58,963 nt of DNA from Methylobacter sp. (lineage in GTDB: Bacteria; Pseudomonadota; Gammaproteobacteria; Methylococcales; Methylomonadaceae), in contig PERF01000003.1 of NCBI GenBank assembly GCA_002928495.1, positions 1-58,963 of the forward strand, in the 5' to 3' direction. A program made the position numbers and the translations under genes. Shown one piece after another: positions 39,490 to 49,649 of this stretch. The first letter of the stretch is position 1; each line of letters opens with the position of its first letter. The notes below the pieces were generated by a model. It was not told where the DNA came from. It saw nothing but the letters and a program-made list of their open reading frames with translations, and searched no databases.

Positions 39490-40368
39490 ATGATGGAGAC
39501 CCCCGCCGTTTTTGAGCAGCCGTCACCGTTATCCAGTAATGACACCTTGTTGATAACCTTAATCATAGCCGTAATCGTCCATGTAGTTATCATTTTAGGG
39601 GTTAATTTCAGCAAGGACGAGCCGCATAAAATCAGCCGGGCTATCGACATCACGCTGGCGGCCACCCCCGCCAAAAAAGCACCGGAAGAGGCTAAGTTTT
39701 TAGCTCAGGCCAATCAAACCGGGGCTGGTGAGGAAGTCAAAAAACCCCAGCCGCCTAAGCAGCAGGTTGCCAGCCAAGGCCATAGCGACCACCTGCCGCC
39801 CAGAAACAAGCCGGCGCCAGCGGAAAGCAAACCCAAAAGCGCGCGTAAAGTGCTGACTCAGCAACACGCGGAACAAGACGTAACGGCCGAGGTAAAAACC
39901 CAAACCGGTGAAGATGAAGACCGCCCGCACATTACTGCGGAGGCTTTGCAAAGCCAGATTGCCCAGTTGGGTGCGGAAATCCGGGCCCGGCAGCAAAGCG
40001 CGGACAATACCAAAATCAAATTTGCCAATGCGGTCAGCACGCACCGGTTTTTGGCGGCACAATATATGCAGGACTGGGAAAATAAAGTAGAACGCACCGG
40101 CAACCTTAATTATCCCAAGGTGGCTGCTAAAAAGAATTTTTCCGGCATATTGACCATGGACGTGGGCATTAAAGCCGATGGCAGCATATACAGTATCCGA
40201 ATCAATAAGTCATCGGGCAATCCGGCGCTGGATGAAGCGGCAAAGAATATCGTGCGCATCAGTGCACCGTTTGCGCCGCTGCCTATCGAATTGCGCAAGG
40301 AACTGGATGTTTTGGTGATCACGCGGGTCTGGAAATTTTCCGACGAATCCGGGGTAAGCGCGGAATAA
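39490..40368 (+). CDS. TonB family protein (energy transducer)
   Basis: Single N-terminal TM, Pro/Lys-rich linker, C-terminal 'GILTMDVGIKADGSIYSIRINKSSGNPALDEAAKNIVRISAPFAPLP'. Confidence 0.88.
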   Translation: MMETPAVFEQPSPLSSNDTLLITLIIAVIVHVVIILGVNFSKDEPHKISRAIDITLAATPAKKAPEEAKFLAQANQTGAGEEVKKPQPPKQQVASQGHSDHLPPRNKPAPAESKPKSARKVLTQQHAEQDVTAEVKTQTGEDEDRPHITAEALQSQIAQLGAEIRARQQSADNTKIKFANAVSTHRFLAAQYMQDWENKVERTGNLNYPKVAAKKNFSGILTMDVGIKADGSIYSIRINKSSGNPALDEAAKNIVRISAPFAPLPIELRKELDVLVITRVWKFSDESGVSAE

Positions 40369-40483
40369 TTTGACCCGGGTTAAAAAATTGACTTTTCGCT
40401 TGAACTAAATGCCTGATTGCAACTATATTTCTAATAACACACGCGGTTCAGTGCCACCCCTACTTTTTTCTCTGTGAAGGCGT

Positions 40484-41047
40484 ATGAGCAAAGAATCTTA
40501 TCTTAAAAATCAGTTTATTGTTGCCATGCCGGGTTTGACCGATCCGAATTTTTTCCATACGGTTACTTATCTGTGCCAGCACGATAAAGACGGTGCCTTA
40601 GGGATAGTTATTAATCGCTCGGCCGAAATGAAGCTGGGCGAGATTTTTAAACAGATGGAAATCAAGGTCACCGCCCTGGAAGCGGCGGAAGCCCCGGTTT
40701 TTTCGGGTGGCCCGGTCCAACAGGAACGCGGGTTTGTGCTGCATACCAACGGCGGGCAATGGGACGCCAGCATGCCGGTATCGGACTCCATTGCACTGAC
40801 GACCTCGCGGGACATTTTAGAAGCGATTGCCGTTGGCGAAGGCCCCAAGCAATATCTGGTGGCGTTGGGCTATGCCGGTTGGGGCGGGGGCCAGCTGGAG
40901 CGGGAAATGATCGATAATGCCTGGTTGTCCACGCCTTGCGGCGACACTGTTATTTTCGATACCCCGATAGCCCAGCGTTGGAGTGCTGCCGCCGGGCAAA
41001 TCGGCATAGACATCAACCAGTTGACTGCTCCGGCCGGGCATGGTTAG
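40484..41047 (+). CDS. YqgE/AlgH family protein
   Basis: 'LKNQFIVAMPGLTDPNFFHTVTYLCQHDKDGALGIVINR'. Confidence 0.95.
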   Translation: MSKESYLKNQFIVAMPGLTDPNFFHTVTYLCQHDKDGALGIVINRSAEMKLGEIFKQMEIKVTALEAAEAPVFSGGPVQQERGFVLHTNGGQWDASMPVSDSIALTTSRDILEAIAVGEGPKQYLVALGYAGWGGGQLEREMIDNAWLSTPCGDTVIFDTPIAQRWSAAAGQIGIDINQLTAPAGHG

Positions 41048-41510
41048 GCCGGATCCGCTGCTGCGGCATACCGGCAATGACACCTACCTGGGCTTCGATT
41101 TCGGCAACAAGAAGATCGGCATTGCCGTGGGCCAAAGCACGACGGCAACCGCCAGCTCCTTGCTGACTCTCCGCTCGCCCAACCAAAATCCGGATTGGCA
41201 TAAAATCACCGCGCTGGTGCGGGAATGGCAGCCTTGCGGTTTGGTGGTGGGAATTTCCCGGCAGGCCGACGGCCAAGATAATCCGATTACGCCCCGCATG
41301 CTTAAGTTTTGCCGGCAGTTGGAAGGCCGGTTTAACTTGCCGGTATACCAGCAGGATGAGGCGTTGACCACCTTCGAAGCCAAGCAGATGCTGTTCGACG
41401 AAGTCAACCTGAGCGCCGGCAAACTTTGGGAAGTGCAGGACCAACTGGCAGCGCAATTGATTTTGCAAAGCTGGCTGAACGATAACCGATTGAAAAACAA
41501 CCATGATTAA
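41040..41510 (+). CDS. ruvX: Holliday junction resolvase-like RuvX/YqgF
   Basis: 'YLGFDFGNKKIGIAVGQS...VYQQDEALTTFEAKQMLF'; overlaps algH. Confidence 0.92.
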   Translation: MVRPDPLLRHTGNDTYLGFDFGNKKIGIAVGQSTTATASSLLTLRSPNQNPDWHKITALVREWQPCGLVVGISRQADGQDNPITPRMLKFCRQLEGRFNLPVYQQDEALTTFEAKQMLFDEVNLSAGKLWEVQDQLAAQLILQSWLNDNRLKNNHD

Positions 41511-42009
41511 TATCGACCAAATACTGGATAACCTGGAACAACAGCTGCGGGAAGTCATCAGCTCGCGTAAATTGGATAACCCGGTAATGATAGGCATCCG
41601 CACCGGCGGGGTCTGGGTGGCTGAGCGCCTGCACCGCAGGCTGGCATTGCAAGAGCCTTTGGGGCTTTTGGATATTAGCTTCTACCGCGACGATTTTTCG
41701 CAAATCGGCGTGCATCCCAAAGTCAAACCCAGCCAGTTGCCGCCGCATATTGAAGGCCGCGACATCATTCTGGTGGACGATGTGTTTTACACCGGGCGCA
41801 CTATCCGGGCTGCGCTTAATGAAATTTTCGATTACGGCCGCCCCAATCAGGTGGTGCTGGCGGTATTGATTGAACGTGACGGTAAGCAGATTCCGCTGAG
41901 CCCGGATTGCATCGGTACCAAAATACAGTTAAATGCCAGCCAGCGCGTTAAATTGACCGGCCCGGAACCGTTGGCGATTGACTTGCAAAAAGTCGATTCG
42001 GCCGCCTAA
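41503..42009 (+). CDS. pyrR: PyrR bifunctional pyr operon regulator / uracil phosphoribosyltransferase
   Basis: PRPP motif '[39 protein letters not shown]'. Confidence 0.94.
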   Translation: MINIDQILDNLEQQLREVISSRKLDNPVMIGIRTGGVWVAERLHRRLALQEPLGLLDISFYRDDFSQIGVHPKVKPSQLPPHIEGRDIILVDDVFYTGRTIRAALNEIFDYGRPNQVVLAVLIERDGKQIPLSPDCIGTKIQLNASQRVKLTGPEPLAIDLQKVDSAA

Positions 42010-42014
42010 GCGTC

Positions 42015-42980
42015 ATGGATGACAACATACAGCTCAACGCACAAGGTCAACTCAAGCATTTTCTTACTATTGAAGGCTTAAGCCGGGCGTTGTTAACGGA
42101 AATTCTCGATACCGCCGAATCTTTTGCCGGCATGACCGAACAGCGGGTCAAGAAAGTGCCTTTGCTGCGCGGTAAAACCATTGTCAATTTGTTTTTTGAA
42201 AACAGCACGCGCACCAAAACCACCTTCGAGCTGGCGGGCACGCGCTTGTCGGCCGATGTGTTGAGCATGAATATCGCCACTTCCGCAACCGCCAAGGGCG
42301 AAAGCCTGCTTGATACCATCCGCAATCTGGAAGCCATGTTCGTGGACATGTTTGTGGTGCGCCACGCCATCAGCGGCGCGGCACATTTCATCGCCCAACA
42401 CGCGGCGCCCCATATCAGTGTGATTAACGCCGGAGACGGCCAGCATGCCCATCCTACCCAGGCCATGCTGGATATGTTTACTATCCGCCAGCTTAAGCAC
42501 GATTTTACCCAGCTTAGGGTCGCCATTATCGGGGACATTTTGCATTCCAGGGTTGCGCGCTCGCAGATTCAAGCCTTAAATACCTTGGGTGCCGCCGAAG
42601 TGCGCGTGATCGCGCCGAAAACACTGCTACCGGCTGAAGTCGAATCGCTGGGCGTTACCGTATCGCACAGCCTTGGCCAAGGTTTGCGAGATATAGACGT
42701 GATTATCATGTTGCGCTTGCAAAAAGAACGCATGACGACGGCTTTGCTGCCCAGCGAAAGCGAATATTTCAAATGTTTCGGATTGACGCCGGAAAAACTC
42801 AAACTTGCCAAGCCCGATGCCATCGTCATGCATCCGGGCCCGATCAACCGTGGCGTTGAGATCGACTCTAAAGTGGCTGACGGCCCGCAGTCGGTGATTT
42901 TAAGGCAAGTCAGCAACGGTGTTGCCGTGCGCATGGCGATTATGTCCATGGCCATGCAAAAACAAGGAGCCCAGGGATGA
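42015..42980 (+). CDS. pyrB: Aspartate carbamoyltransferase catalytic subunit
   Basis: '[27 protein letters not shown]...[14 protein letters not shown]...[13 protein letters not shown]'. Confidence 0.96.
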   Translation: MDDNIQLNAQGQLKHFLTIEGLSRALLTEILDTAESFAGMTEQRVKKVPLLRGKTIVNLFFENSTRTKTTFELAGTRLSADVLSMNIATSATAKGESLLDTIRNLEAMFVDMFVVRHAISGAAHFIAQHAAPHISVINAGDGQHAHPTQAMLDMFTIRQLKHDFTQLRVAIIGDILHSRVARSQIQALNTLGAAEVRVIAPKTLLPAEVESLGVTVSHSLGQGLRDIDVIIMLRLQKERMTTALLPSESEYFKCFGLTPEKLKLAKPDAIVMHPGPINRGVEIDSKVADGPQSVILRQVSNGVAVRMAIMSMAMQKQGAQG

Positions 42981-44266
42981 GCCGCATCGTAATCAAAAAC
43001 GGCCGGATTATCGACCCCGCCAATAACCTGGATCAAACCGGCTCGGTGCAGATTGCCGACGGTAAAATCGTTGCCGTTGGGCAGGAGCCGGAAGACGGGT
43101 TTAGTGCGGAGCGCGTGATAGACGCCAAAGGCTGCATTGTTTGCCCGGGCTTTATCGATTTAAGCACACGCTTGCGCGAGCCCGGCCACAGCCGTAAAGC
43201 TACTTTTGCCAGTGAGACCAAAGCGGCCGCCGGTGCCGGGGTGACTACGTTATGCCTGCAGCCGGATACCTTGCCGGCCATGGATACGCCGGCCGTGGTC
43301 GAGCTGGTGAAAGATCTGGCGGAGAAAGTCGGTTACCCGCAAGTATTGCCCATTGGCGCGCTCAGCCAAAAGCTGGAAGGCGCGGAACTGAGCGGCATGT
43401 TGTCGCTTAAGCTGGCAGGCTGTATCGCGGTCAGCAATGCCAATCAACCCATGCGCAACTTGTTGGTATTAAGGCGGGCAATGGAATATGCCGCCAGCCA
43501 CGGTTTGCTGGTGATTGTCAGGCCTAATGAATATTACTTAAGCAATAACGGTTGTGCCCACGAGGGCAAATTCGCCACCCGATACGGTTTGCCTAGTATT
43601 CCCGAGGCCGCCGAAACCATAGCGCTGGCGCAATGTTTGGAGCTGGCCGAGTTAACCGGTTGCCGCATGCATTTCGGGCAAATCAGCGGCAAGCGTTCGG
43701 TGATCAGAATTTACCAGGCCAAGAAATACGGTTTAAACGTCAGCGCCGATGTCGCGGTACACCAGTTGCATTTGACCGAAGACGATATTACGCCGTTCGA
43801 CAGTGCTTATCACGTACTGCCGCCTTTACGCACCGAAGAAGATAAACAATACCTGCGGCAGGGGCTGGCCAATGGTACTCTGGATTGTATTTGCTCGGAC
43901 CATCAGCCGCACGATATTGATGCCAAACTGGGGGCGTTTCCTGAGACCGAGCCCGGTATGTCTTCCTTGGAAACCTTGCTGCCGCTCATGCTGGCGCTGG
44001 TTGAGCAAGGCGCGATTAACTTGGAACACGGCATTGCCGCATTAACCCGGAAGCCGGCGCAAGTGCTGGGGCTGGATAAAGGCGCTTTAACGCCGGGGCT
44101 GGCGGCCGACATTTGTATTTTCGACCCGGAACGGGTTTGGCAAGTTGATGATTTGACGTGGAACAGCCAAGGCCACAATACGCCGTTTTGGGGAAAATCC
44201 TTGAAAGGGCGGGTTGTCCACACCTTGCAAGGCGGCCGGGTGATTTACAGCTTGCTGCCGATTTAA
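42977..44266 (+). CDS. Dihydroorotase-like PyrC' (probably non-catalytic; metal-binding HxH replaced by STR)
   Basis: DHOase fold with '[42 protein letters not shown]'; overlaps pyrB. Confidence 0.9.
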   Translation: MSRIVIKNGRIIDPANNLDQTGSVQIADGKIVAVGQEPEDGFSAERVIDAKGCIVCPGFIDLSTRLREPGHSRKATFASETKAAAGAGVTTLCLQPDTLPAMDTPAVVELVKDLAEKVGYPQVLPIGALSQKLEGAELSGMLSLKLAGCIAVSNANQPMRNLLVLRRAMEYAASHGLLVIVRPNEYYLSNNGCAHEGKFATRYGLPSIPEAAETIALAQCLELAELTGCRMHFGQISGKRSVIRIYQAKKYGLNVSADVAVHQLHLTEDDITPFDSAYHVLPPLRTEEDKQYLRQGLANGTLDCICSDHQPHDIDAKLGAFPETEPGMSSLETLLPLMLALVEQGAINLEHGIAALTRKPAQVLGLDKGALTPGLAADICIFDPERVWQVDDLTWNSQGHNTPFWGKSLKGRVVHTLQGGRVIYSLLPI

Positions 44267-46266
44267 GAAAGCAACGATTTCAACTGCGCCAGATTGGCTT
44301 TACCGCGTTGCTTGCGTTCTTCGGGCGGCAGTTGCTGCTTAACCGGCCATTCCAGGTCGTCTTCGGGCAGCTCGGCCAAAAATCGGCTGGGTTCGCATTC
44401 GATGACATCGCCGTAGCGCTTGCGGTGGGTGCAATAGCTAAAGGTCAAGGTTCGCTGCGCGCGGGTGATGCCGACATACGCCAGACGCCGTTCTTCCTCG
44501 ATATTTTCGCTGTCTATGCTGTTTTGGTGCGGCAACAAGCCTTCTTCCATGCCGATCAGAAACACGTGCGGAAACTCCAGGCCTTTGGCTGCATGCAGCG
44601 TCATCAAGCTGACCTGATCCCCGGCTTCCTGATCCTCCTGGCGTTCCAGAATATCAATCAACATGGCTTTGGCGACCAGTTCGGATAACGCTGGCGCTTT
44701 ATCCGCAGCTTTGTCAGCCATGCGTTTGAGCCACTCGATCAGTTCCGTCACATTGGCCATTTTACGTTTAGCAGCTTCCGGCGACTTGCTGTTTTCCTCC
44801 AGCCAGGCCGAGTATTCAATCTGCTCCAGCATAAGCTCGATGACCCCGAACGTATCGCCACGCTCGGCGCGGTCAGCGGTGTCCACCAGCCAGTCACGGA
44901 AATGCACCAGGCGGGCGCGGGCTTTATCGCCGAGTTTCTGACCCAAGCCTAACTCCGAACAGGCGTCAAACAAGCTGATATGGCGTTCGTTGGCGTAAGC
45001 GCCCAGCTTTTCCAGGGTGGTGGGGCCGATTTCGCGCCGGGGTGTGTTGATGATCCGCAAAAACGCCGCATCGTCGTCCGGATTGACCAAAAGACGCAGG
45101 TAAGCCAGTACGTCTTTAACTTCGGAATAAGCAAAAAACGAGGTGCTGCCGCTGATGAAATAGGGAATGTTGTTCTCCCTAAGCGCGCGTTCCAATAAAC
45201 GCGACTGATGGTTGCCACGGTATAAAATGGCGTAATCGCCGTAATTGCCGCCGTGCTTGAATTTATGGTGAATAATCTCCGAGATGATTTGCTGGGCTTC
45301 GGTGACTTCGTCCTTGTGGTTGATTACCCGCAAGGCATCGCCCGGCCCCAGACTGCTCCAAAGTTTTTTCTCGAAAGCGTGCGGGTTGTTGGCGATCAAT
45401 TGGTTGGCGGCTTTTAAAATACGGCCGGTGGAGCGGTAATTCTGCTCCAGCTTAATCACTTGCAGGCGCGGGTAATCGCGTTGCAACTGCGCCAGATTTT
45501 CCGGCTGCGCGCCGCGCCAGGCGTAAATCGATTGGTCATCGTCGCCGACCACGGTGAATTGCCCCAGTTTGCCGGCAAGCAGTCTGACGAGTTGGTATTG
45601 AGTAAAATTGGTATCCTGGTATTCATCGACTAAAAGATAGCGGATTTTATGCTGCCATTTTTGCAAAATTTCCGGATGCTGCTGGAACAGTAACACCGGC
45701 AGCAAAATCAAGTCGTCGAAATCGGCGGCGTTATAGGCTTTCAGGCTGCGGGTGTATTGCGCGTAGAGCGCGGCGGGCTGGACTTGGTCGGCTTCTGCGC
45801 CGGCCTGCGCTTGTTCCGGGGTGACAAAAGCGTTTTTCCAGCTGCCAATCTGCCGAGCGCAGCGTTCCACCACATCGGCATCGGCCGGGTGGTTGTGGTG
45901 GCTCAGGATCTGCCGGATCAAGGTGTGTTTGTCTTGTTCATCGAACAAAGTCAGTCCGGCTTTGTAGCCCAGGGCTTTGTGTTCGGCCCGCAGCATATCC
46001 AGTCCCAGCGAGTGAAAAGTCGACACCCTCAAGCCTTTTAGCTGTTTATCGTCCAGCAACTTGGTGGCCCGGCTTTTCATTTCTCTGGCGGCTTTGTTGG
46101 TGAAAGTCACGGCGGCGATATTTTTGGCAGGCAGGCCTTGTTTGACCAGATAGGCGATTTTTTCGGTGATTACCCTGGTTTTACCGCTGCCGGCGCCGGC
46201 CAAGACCAATAATGGGTGGCCGGTGGTTTTGACAGCGGCCAGTTGCTGCGGGTTTAGTTGCGCCAT
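44263..46266 (-). CDS. rep: ATP-dependent DNA helicase Rep (UvrD/Rep superfamily)
   Basis: 'LNPQQLAAVKTTGHPLLVLAGAGSGKTRVITEKIAYLV...LMTLHAAKGLEFPHVFLIGMEEGLLPH'. Confidence 0.95.
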   Translation of the reverse strand: MAQLNPQQLAAVKTTGHPLLVLAGAGSGKTRVITEKIAYLVKQGLPAKNIAAVTFTNKAAREMKSRATKLLDDKQLKGLRVSTFHSLGLDMLRAEHKALGYKAGLTLFDEQDKHTLIRQILSHHNHPADADVVERCARQIGSWKNAFVTPEQAQAGAEADQVQPAALYAQYTRSLKAYNAADFDDLILLPVLLFQQHPEILQKWQHKIRYLLVDEYQDTNFTQYQLVRLLAGKLGQFTVVGDDDQSIYAWRGAQPENLAQLQRDYPRLQVIKLEQNYRSTGRILKAANQLIANNPHAFEKKLWSSLGPGDALRVINHKDEVTEAQQIISEIIHHKFKHGGNYGDYAILYRGNHQSRLLERALRENNIPYFISGSTSFFAYSEVKDVLAYLRLLVNPDDDAAFLRIINTPRREIGPTTLEKLGAYANERHISLFDACSELGLGQKLGDKARARLVHFRDWLVDTADRAERGDTFGVIELMLEQIEYSAWLEENSKSPEAAKRKMANVTELIEWLKRMADKAADKAPALSELVAKAMLIDILERQEDQEAGDQVSLMTLHAAKGLEFPHVFLIGMEEGLLPHQNSIDSENIEEERRLAYVGITRAQRTLTFSYCTHRKRYGDVIECEPSRFLAELPEDDLEWPVKQQLPPEERKQRGKANLAQLKSLLS

Positions 46267-46327
46267 CTAAGAGCTATTGCCTGAGAGTTGGGAAAAATCA
46301 GGCTGTGATTATACCTGAGCCGCTGTC

Positions 46328-47836
46328 TCAAAGCGTACGGTCTAATTTCCGGTAGCTGATGGCTTCGCTTAAATGCGGGGTTTCTATGGCAGGTGATTGG
46401 GCCAGATCGGCAATGGTGCGGCTGAGTTTCAAAATGCGGTGGTAAGCGCGGTGCGACAAACCGAATTTATTCATGGCTTGTTCTAATAACTGGTGGCTGG
46501 TTTCGGAAAGCTGGCAAAACTGTTTGATTTCCTGCGGGGTGAGGCAGGAATTGGCGTTACCGGTTCTGGCCACGGCAATCTTGCGGGCGGCAATCACCCG
46601 GTTGCGAATACTGGCGCTGGTTTCTTCGCCGTGCGGCGAGCCTTTGCGCAACACGTCATGCGGAATTCTGGGCACATCCAAATGCATGTCGATACGGTCA
46701 AGCAGTGGGCCGGAAATCTTGCCACGGTAGCGGGCCACTTGTTCGATGGTGCACCGGCAGCGGCCGGAGGCATCGCCCAAATAGCCGCAGGGGCAAGGGT
46801 TCATGGCAGCAATGAGTTGAAAACGGGCGGGAAAATCCACTTGCCGGTTGGCGCGAGAAATGGTGATATGGCCGGTCTCCAGGGGTTCGCGCAGGACTTC
46901 CAGGACTTTGCGGTCGAATTCGGGCAGCTCATCCAAAAACAAAGTGCCGTTATGCGCCAGTGAGATCTCACCGGGCCTGGGATTGCCGCCACCACCAACC
47001 AATGCCGGAGCTGACGCGCTATGGTGGGGCGAGCGGAAAGGGGGTTTGAGCCAGTTCGCGACATCCAGCGTGATCTCGCTGATGGAGGCGAGAGCGGCGG
47101 TTTCCTGGGCTTGTTGTTCGCTTAGCGGCGGCAAAATGCCGGGCATACGCGCGGCCAGCATGGATTTGCCGGTGCCCGGCGGGCCTAGCATCAGCAAATT
47201 GTGGGCGCCGGCGGCGGCGATTTCAAACGCGCGTTTAACATGGAATTGGCCGTGCACGTCGGCAAAATCCGCTGCGGGTGCGGTTAGGCGAGGCTTGAGT
47301 GCGGGGATTGCCGCCGCGATCAGGCTTTGCCCCGACAAATGCGCGCAAATTTCCAGTAAATGCTGGGCCGGCAGTAAGTCAATGTTGGTTATCAAAGCGG
47401 CTTCGGCGGCATTATCCTGCGGCAAAAACAGTTGACGCCGGTTGTTGCGGGTTTGTATGGCCACCGGTAGCACGCCCTTGATGGGCCGCAGTTCGCCGCC
47501 CAGGGATAATTCGCCGATGCATTCGAATTGATTCAGCTTATCGCCGGGAATCTGCTTGGACGCGGCAAGAATGCCCAAGGCGATGGCAAGATCAAAACGG
47601 CCGCCTTCTTTGGGCAAGTCGGCCGGTGCCAGGTTGATGGTGATTTTTTGGGCAGGGAATTCGAACTTTGAATTGATGATGGCGCCGCGCACCCTATCCT
47701 TGCTTTCCTTAACCGCAGTTTCCGGCAGGCCGACGATGGATAATGCCGGCAGCCCGTTGGTGACGTGCACTTCCACGGTGACCAGGGGCGCCTCGATACC
47801 GGCCCGGCCCCGGCTGTAAACTACGGCTAACGACAT
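46328..47836 (-). CDS. ComM / YifB family Mg-chelatase-like AAA ATPase
   Basis: 'PALSIVGLPETAVKESKDRVRGAIINS...LLMLGPPGTGKSMLAARMPGILPPL'. Confidence 0.95.
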   Translation of the reverse strand: MSLAVVYSRGRAGIEAPLVTVEVHVTNGLPALSIVGLPETAVKESKDRVRGAIINSKFEFPAQKITINLAPADLPKEGGRFDLAIALGILAASKQIPGDKLNQFECIGELSLGGELRPIKGVLPVAIQTRNNRRQLFLPQDNAAEAALITNIDLLPAQHLLEICAHLSGQSLIAAAIPALKPRLTAPAADFADVHGQFHVKRAFEIAAAGAHNLLMLGPPGTGKSMLAARMPGILPPLSEQQAQETAALASISEITLDVANWLKPPFRSPHHSASAPALVGGGGNPRPGEISLAHNGTLFLDELPEFDRKVLEVLREPLETGHITISRANRQVDFPARFQLIAAMNPCPCGYLGDASGRCRCTIEQVARYRGKISGPLLDRIDMHLDVPRIPHDVLRKGSPHGEETSASIRNRVIAARKIAVARTGNANSCLTPQEIKQFCQLSETSHQLLEQAMNKFGLSHRAYHRILKLSRTIADLAQSPAIETPHLSEAISYRKLDRTL

Positions 47837-47853
47837 TGGCCGGCTAAGTGCTA

Positions 47854-48108
47854 TCAGCTGTTGGGCGGTAGTTGCTGTTCCAGCTGGTTGATGCGTTTTT
47901 CCAGGTCTTCCAGTTTGCTGCGGGTTTTTGCTAACACCGCTTTTTGCACTTCGAACTCTTCACGGGTTACCAAATCCAGCTTGCTTAGCGCGCTTTGTAA
48001 AATGGCATGGAAGTTTTTTTCCATATCCTCTTTAATTTGGTTAAATCCCGGTGGAATGGCGCTAGCCAGACGGTTGGCTATATCGTCTATCGCTTTTGGA
48101 TCAAACAT
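47854..48108 (-). CDS. ubiK: Accessory factor UbiK family protein (YqiC/BMFP)
   Basis: 'MFDPKAIDDIANRLASAIPPGFNQIKEDMEKNFHAILQSALSKLDLVTREEFEVQKAVLAKTRSKLEDLEKRI'. Confidence 0.93.
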   Translation of the reverse strand: MFDPKAIDDIANRLASAIPPGFNQIKEDMEKNFHAILQSALSKLDLVTREEFEVQKAVLAKTRSKLEDLEKRINQLEQQLPPNS

Positions 48109-48142
48109 AAGTCACCTCGGTAAATGGGTTAAGGCAGCGGGG

Positions 48143-48712
48143 TTAACAAGCCGGCAACGGTTCGTGGTTACGGCAGATTTTTTCCGAATCCCGCCAGCTT
48201 AGGGGGAGTTCGGTGAGCCCGCACTGGTAGTGGTTATCGACCACTATAAAGTGTACGCAGGTTTTACACTCCCCGAAAGTGCGGCAGTTTCCCGCACTGA
48301 GCAGCGTTGCCAAAATAGGCTCCAGCGCTTCCGCCAGGGAGGCGAATTTGTTTGAGCTGACGGCTTGTTCGGCTTCGGCAAAAAAATCGTGTGGCTTGGC
48401 ATGCTCCAGCAATTCCCAGCCAGCCTCGGTCAATGCTAAATGCGACACCCGGCCGTCTTCTTCGTCCTGGGTTTTGGCGACATAGCCTTTGTTTTCCAGC
48501 AAGGTGATGGATTGCGATACGGTGCCTTTGGTCAGTCCCAAATATTCGGTGACCGCAGCCGGCGTATCACTATGGTGATTACAGCGGCCCAGGTAATCCA
48601 AAATTTGCGCGTGTATGGGCTGCAAGCCCAGCGCCACATATTTTTTGCGCTCTTCGGCGCGCAGCAGCATGCTGATGCGTTCAACCAGTCGGAAAGTATA
48701 AGATTTCTGCAT
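48143..48712 (-). CDS. MarR family transcriptional regulator with Cys-rich C-terminal extension
   Basis: wHTH 'AAVTEYLGLTKGTVSQSITLLENKGYVAKTQDEEDGRVSHLALTEAG'; C-terminal 'CRTFGECKTCVHFIVVDNHYQCGLTELPLSWRDSEKICRNHEPLPAC'. Confidence 0.88.
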   Translation of the reverse strand: MQKSYTFRLVERISMLLRAEERKKYVALGLQPIHAQILDYLGRCNHHSDTPAAVTEYLGLTKGTVSQSITLLENKGYVAKTQDEEDGRVSHLALTEAGWELLEHAKPHDFFAEAEQAVSSNKFASLAEALEPILATLLSAGNCRTFGECKTCVHFIVVDNHYQCGLTELPLSWRDSEKICRNHEPLPAC

Positions 48713-48717
48713 TTAAA

Positions 48718-49569
48718 TTATTTTGCTGCCAGGGCTTTTTTAAAAAATTCGGGTTGGGCCAGTGAGGCTTGGTGGATTTCGGCATTGTAATAGACCGTGT
48801 CAAAGGGTTTATTGACCGCATCCTGTTCGCGGAAAACCGGTTGGTTGCCCTTGCACGCTATGGTGGCGCTCCACCAGCCGGATGGATAAATACATTGGGG
48901 AAAAAACAAAGTCTGCAAATGCTGAAAACCCGCCAAAGCCATTTCTCCGCGCATTTCGCCGATTAAGTCCAGGTAATACAGCGCGGATTCGCTTTGTTGC
49001 ACAATCATGCCGTGTTCCGACAGGCATTTACAGCAATCCTGATAAAACGCCTTGCTGAACAAACCTTCGGCGGGGCCGGCCGGATCGGTGCTGTCGACAA
49101 TAATAATGTCCACCGAGCCGGGCGCGGCATTTTTAACCCATTGTATGCCATCGATAAACTTGAGTTCGGCGCGGGGGTCGTTATTGGATTCGCATAATTC
49201 GGGAAAATAAATTTCCGACAGCCGGGTTACCCGCTCGTCGATGTCGATCTGGATGGCTTGGCGCACATTCGGGTGTTTGAGCACTTCCCTGAGGGTGCCG
49301 CAGTCGCCGCCGCCGATAATCCATACGCGCTGGGGGTCCGGATGCGAGAACAGCACCGGGTGGCTGACCATTTCGTGGTAGAAAAAATTGTCGCGGGTAG
49401 ACACCATAGTGCAGCCGTCGATGACCATCAGATTACCGAAGCTTTCGGTTTCGTAGATTTCCAGTTTCTGAAATTCGGATTGCTCTTCATGCAGTTTACG
49501 TTTGATTTTTAACGAGAATGCCGATTCCACTTTGGGCGCTTGTTCGGTAAACCATTGCGAGGGGTTCAT
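48718..49569 (-). CDS. speE: Spermidine synthase
   Basis: 'VWIIGGGDCGTLREVLKHPNVRQAIQIDIDERV...DIIIVDSTDPAGPAEGLFSKAFY'. Confidence 0.93.
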   Translation of the reverse strand: MNPSQWFTEQAPKVESAFSLKIKRKLHEEQSEFQKLEIYETESFGNLMVIDGCTMVSTRDNFFYHEMVSHPVLFSHPDPQRVWIIGGGDCGTLREVLKHPNVRQAIQIDIDERVTRLSEIYFPELCESNNDPRAELKFIDGIQWVKNAAPGSVDIIIVDSTDPAGPAEGLFSKAFYQDCCKCLSEHGMIVQQSESALYYLDLIGEMRGEMALAGFQHLQTLFFPQCIYPSGWWSATIACKGNQPVFREQDAVNKPFDTVYYNAEIHQASLAQPEFFKKALAAK

Positions 49570-49649
49570 CAGTGCCGTCCTAAATAAATAAACAATTGCC
49601 GGCCATTATATTAGAATTCCGGCATCCTTAGGGCACCGGAGCTAAAAAA

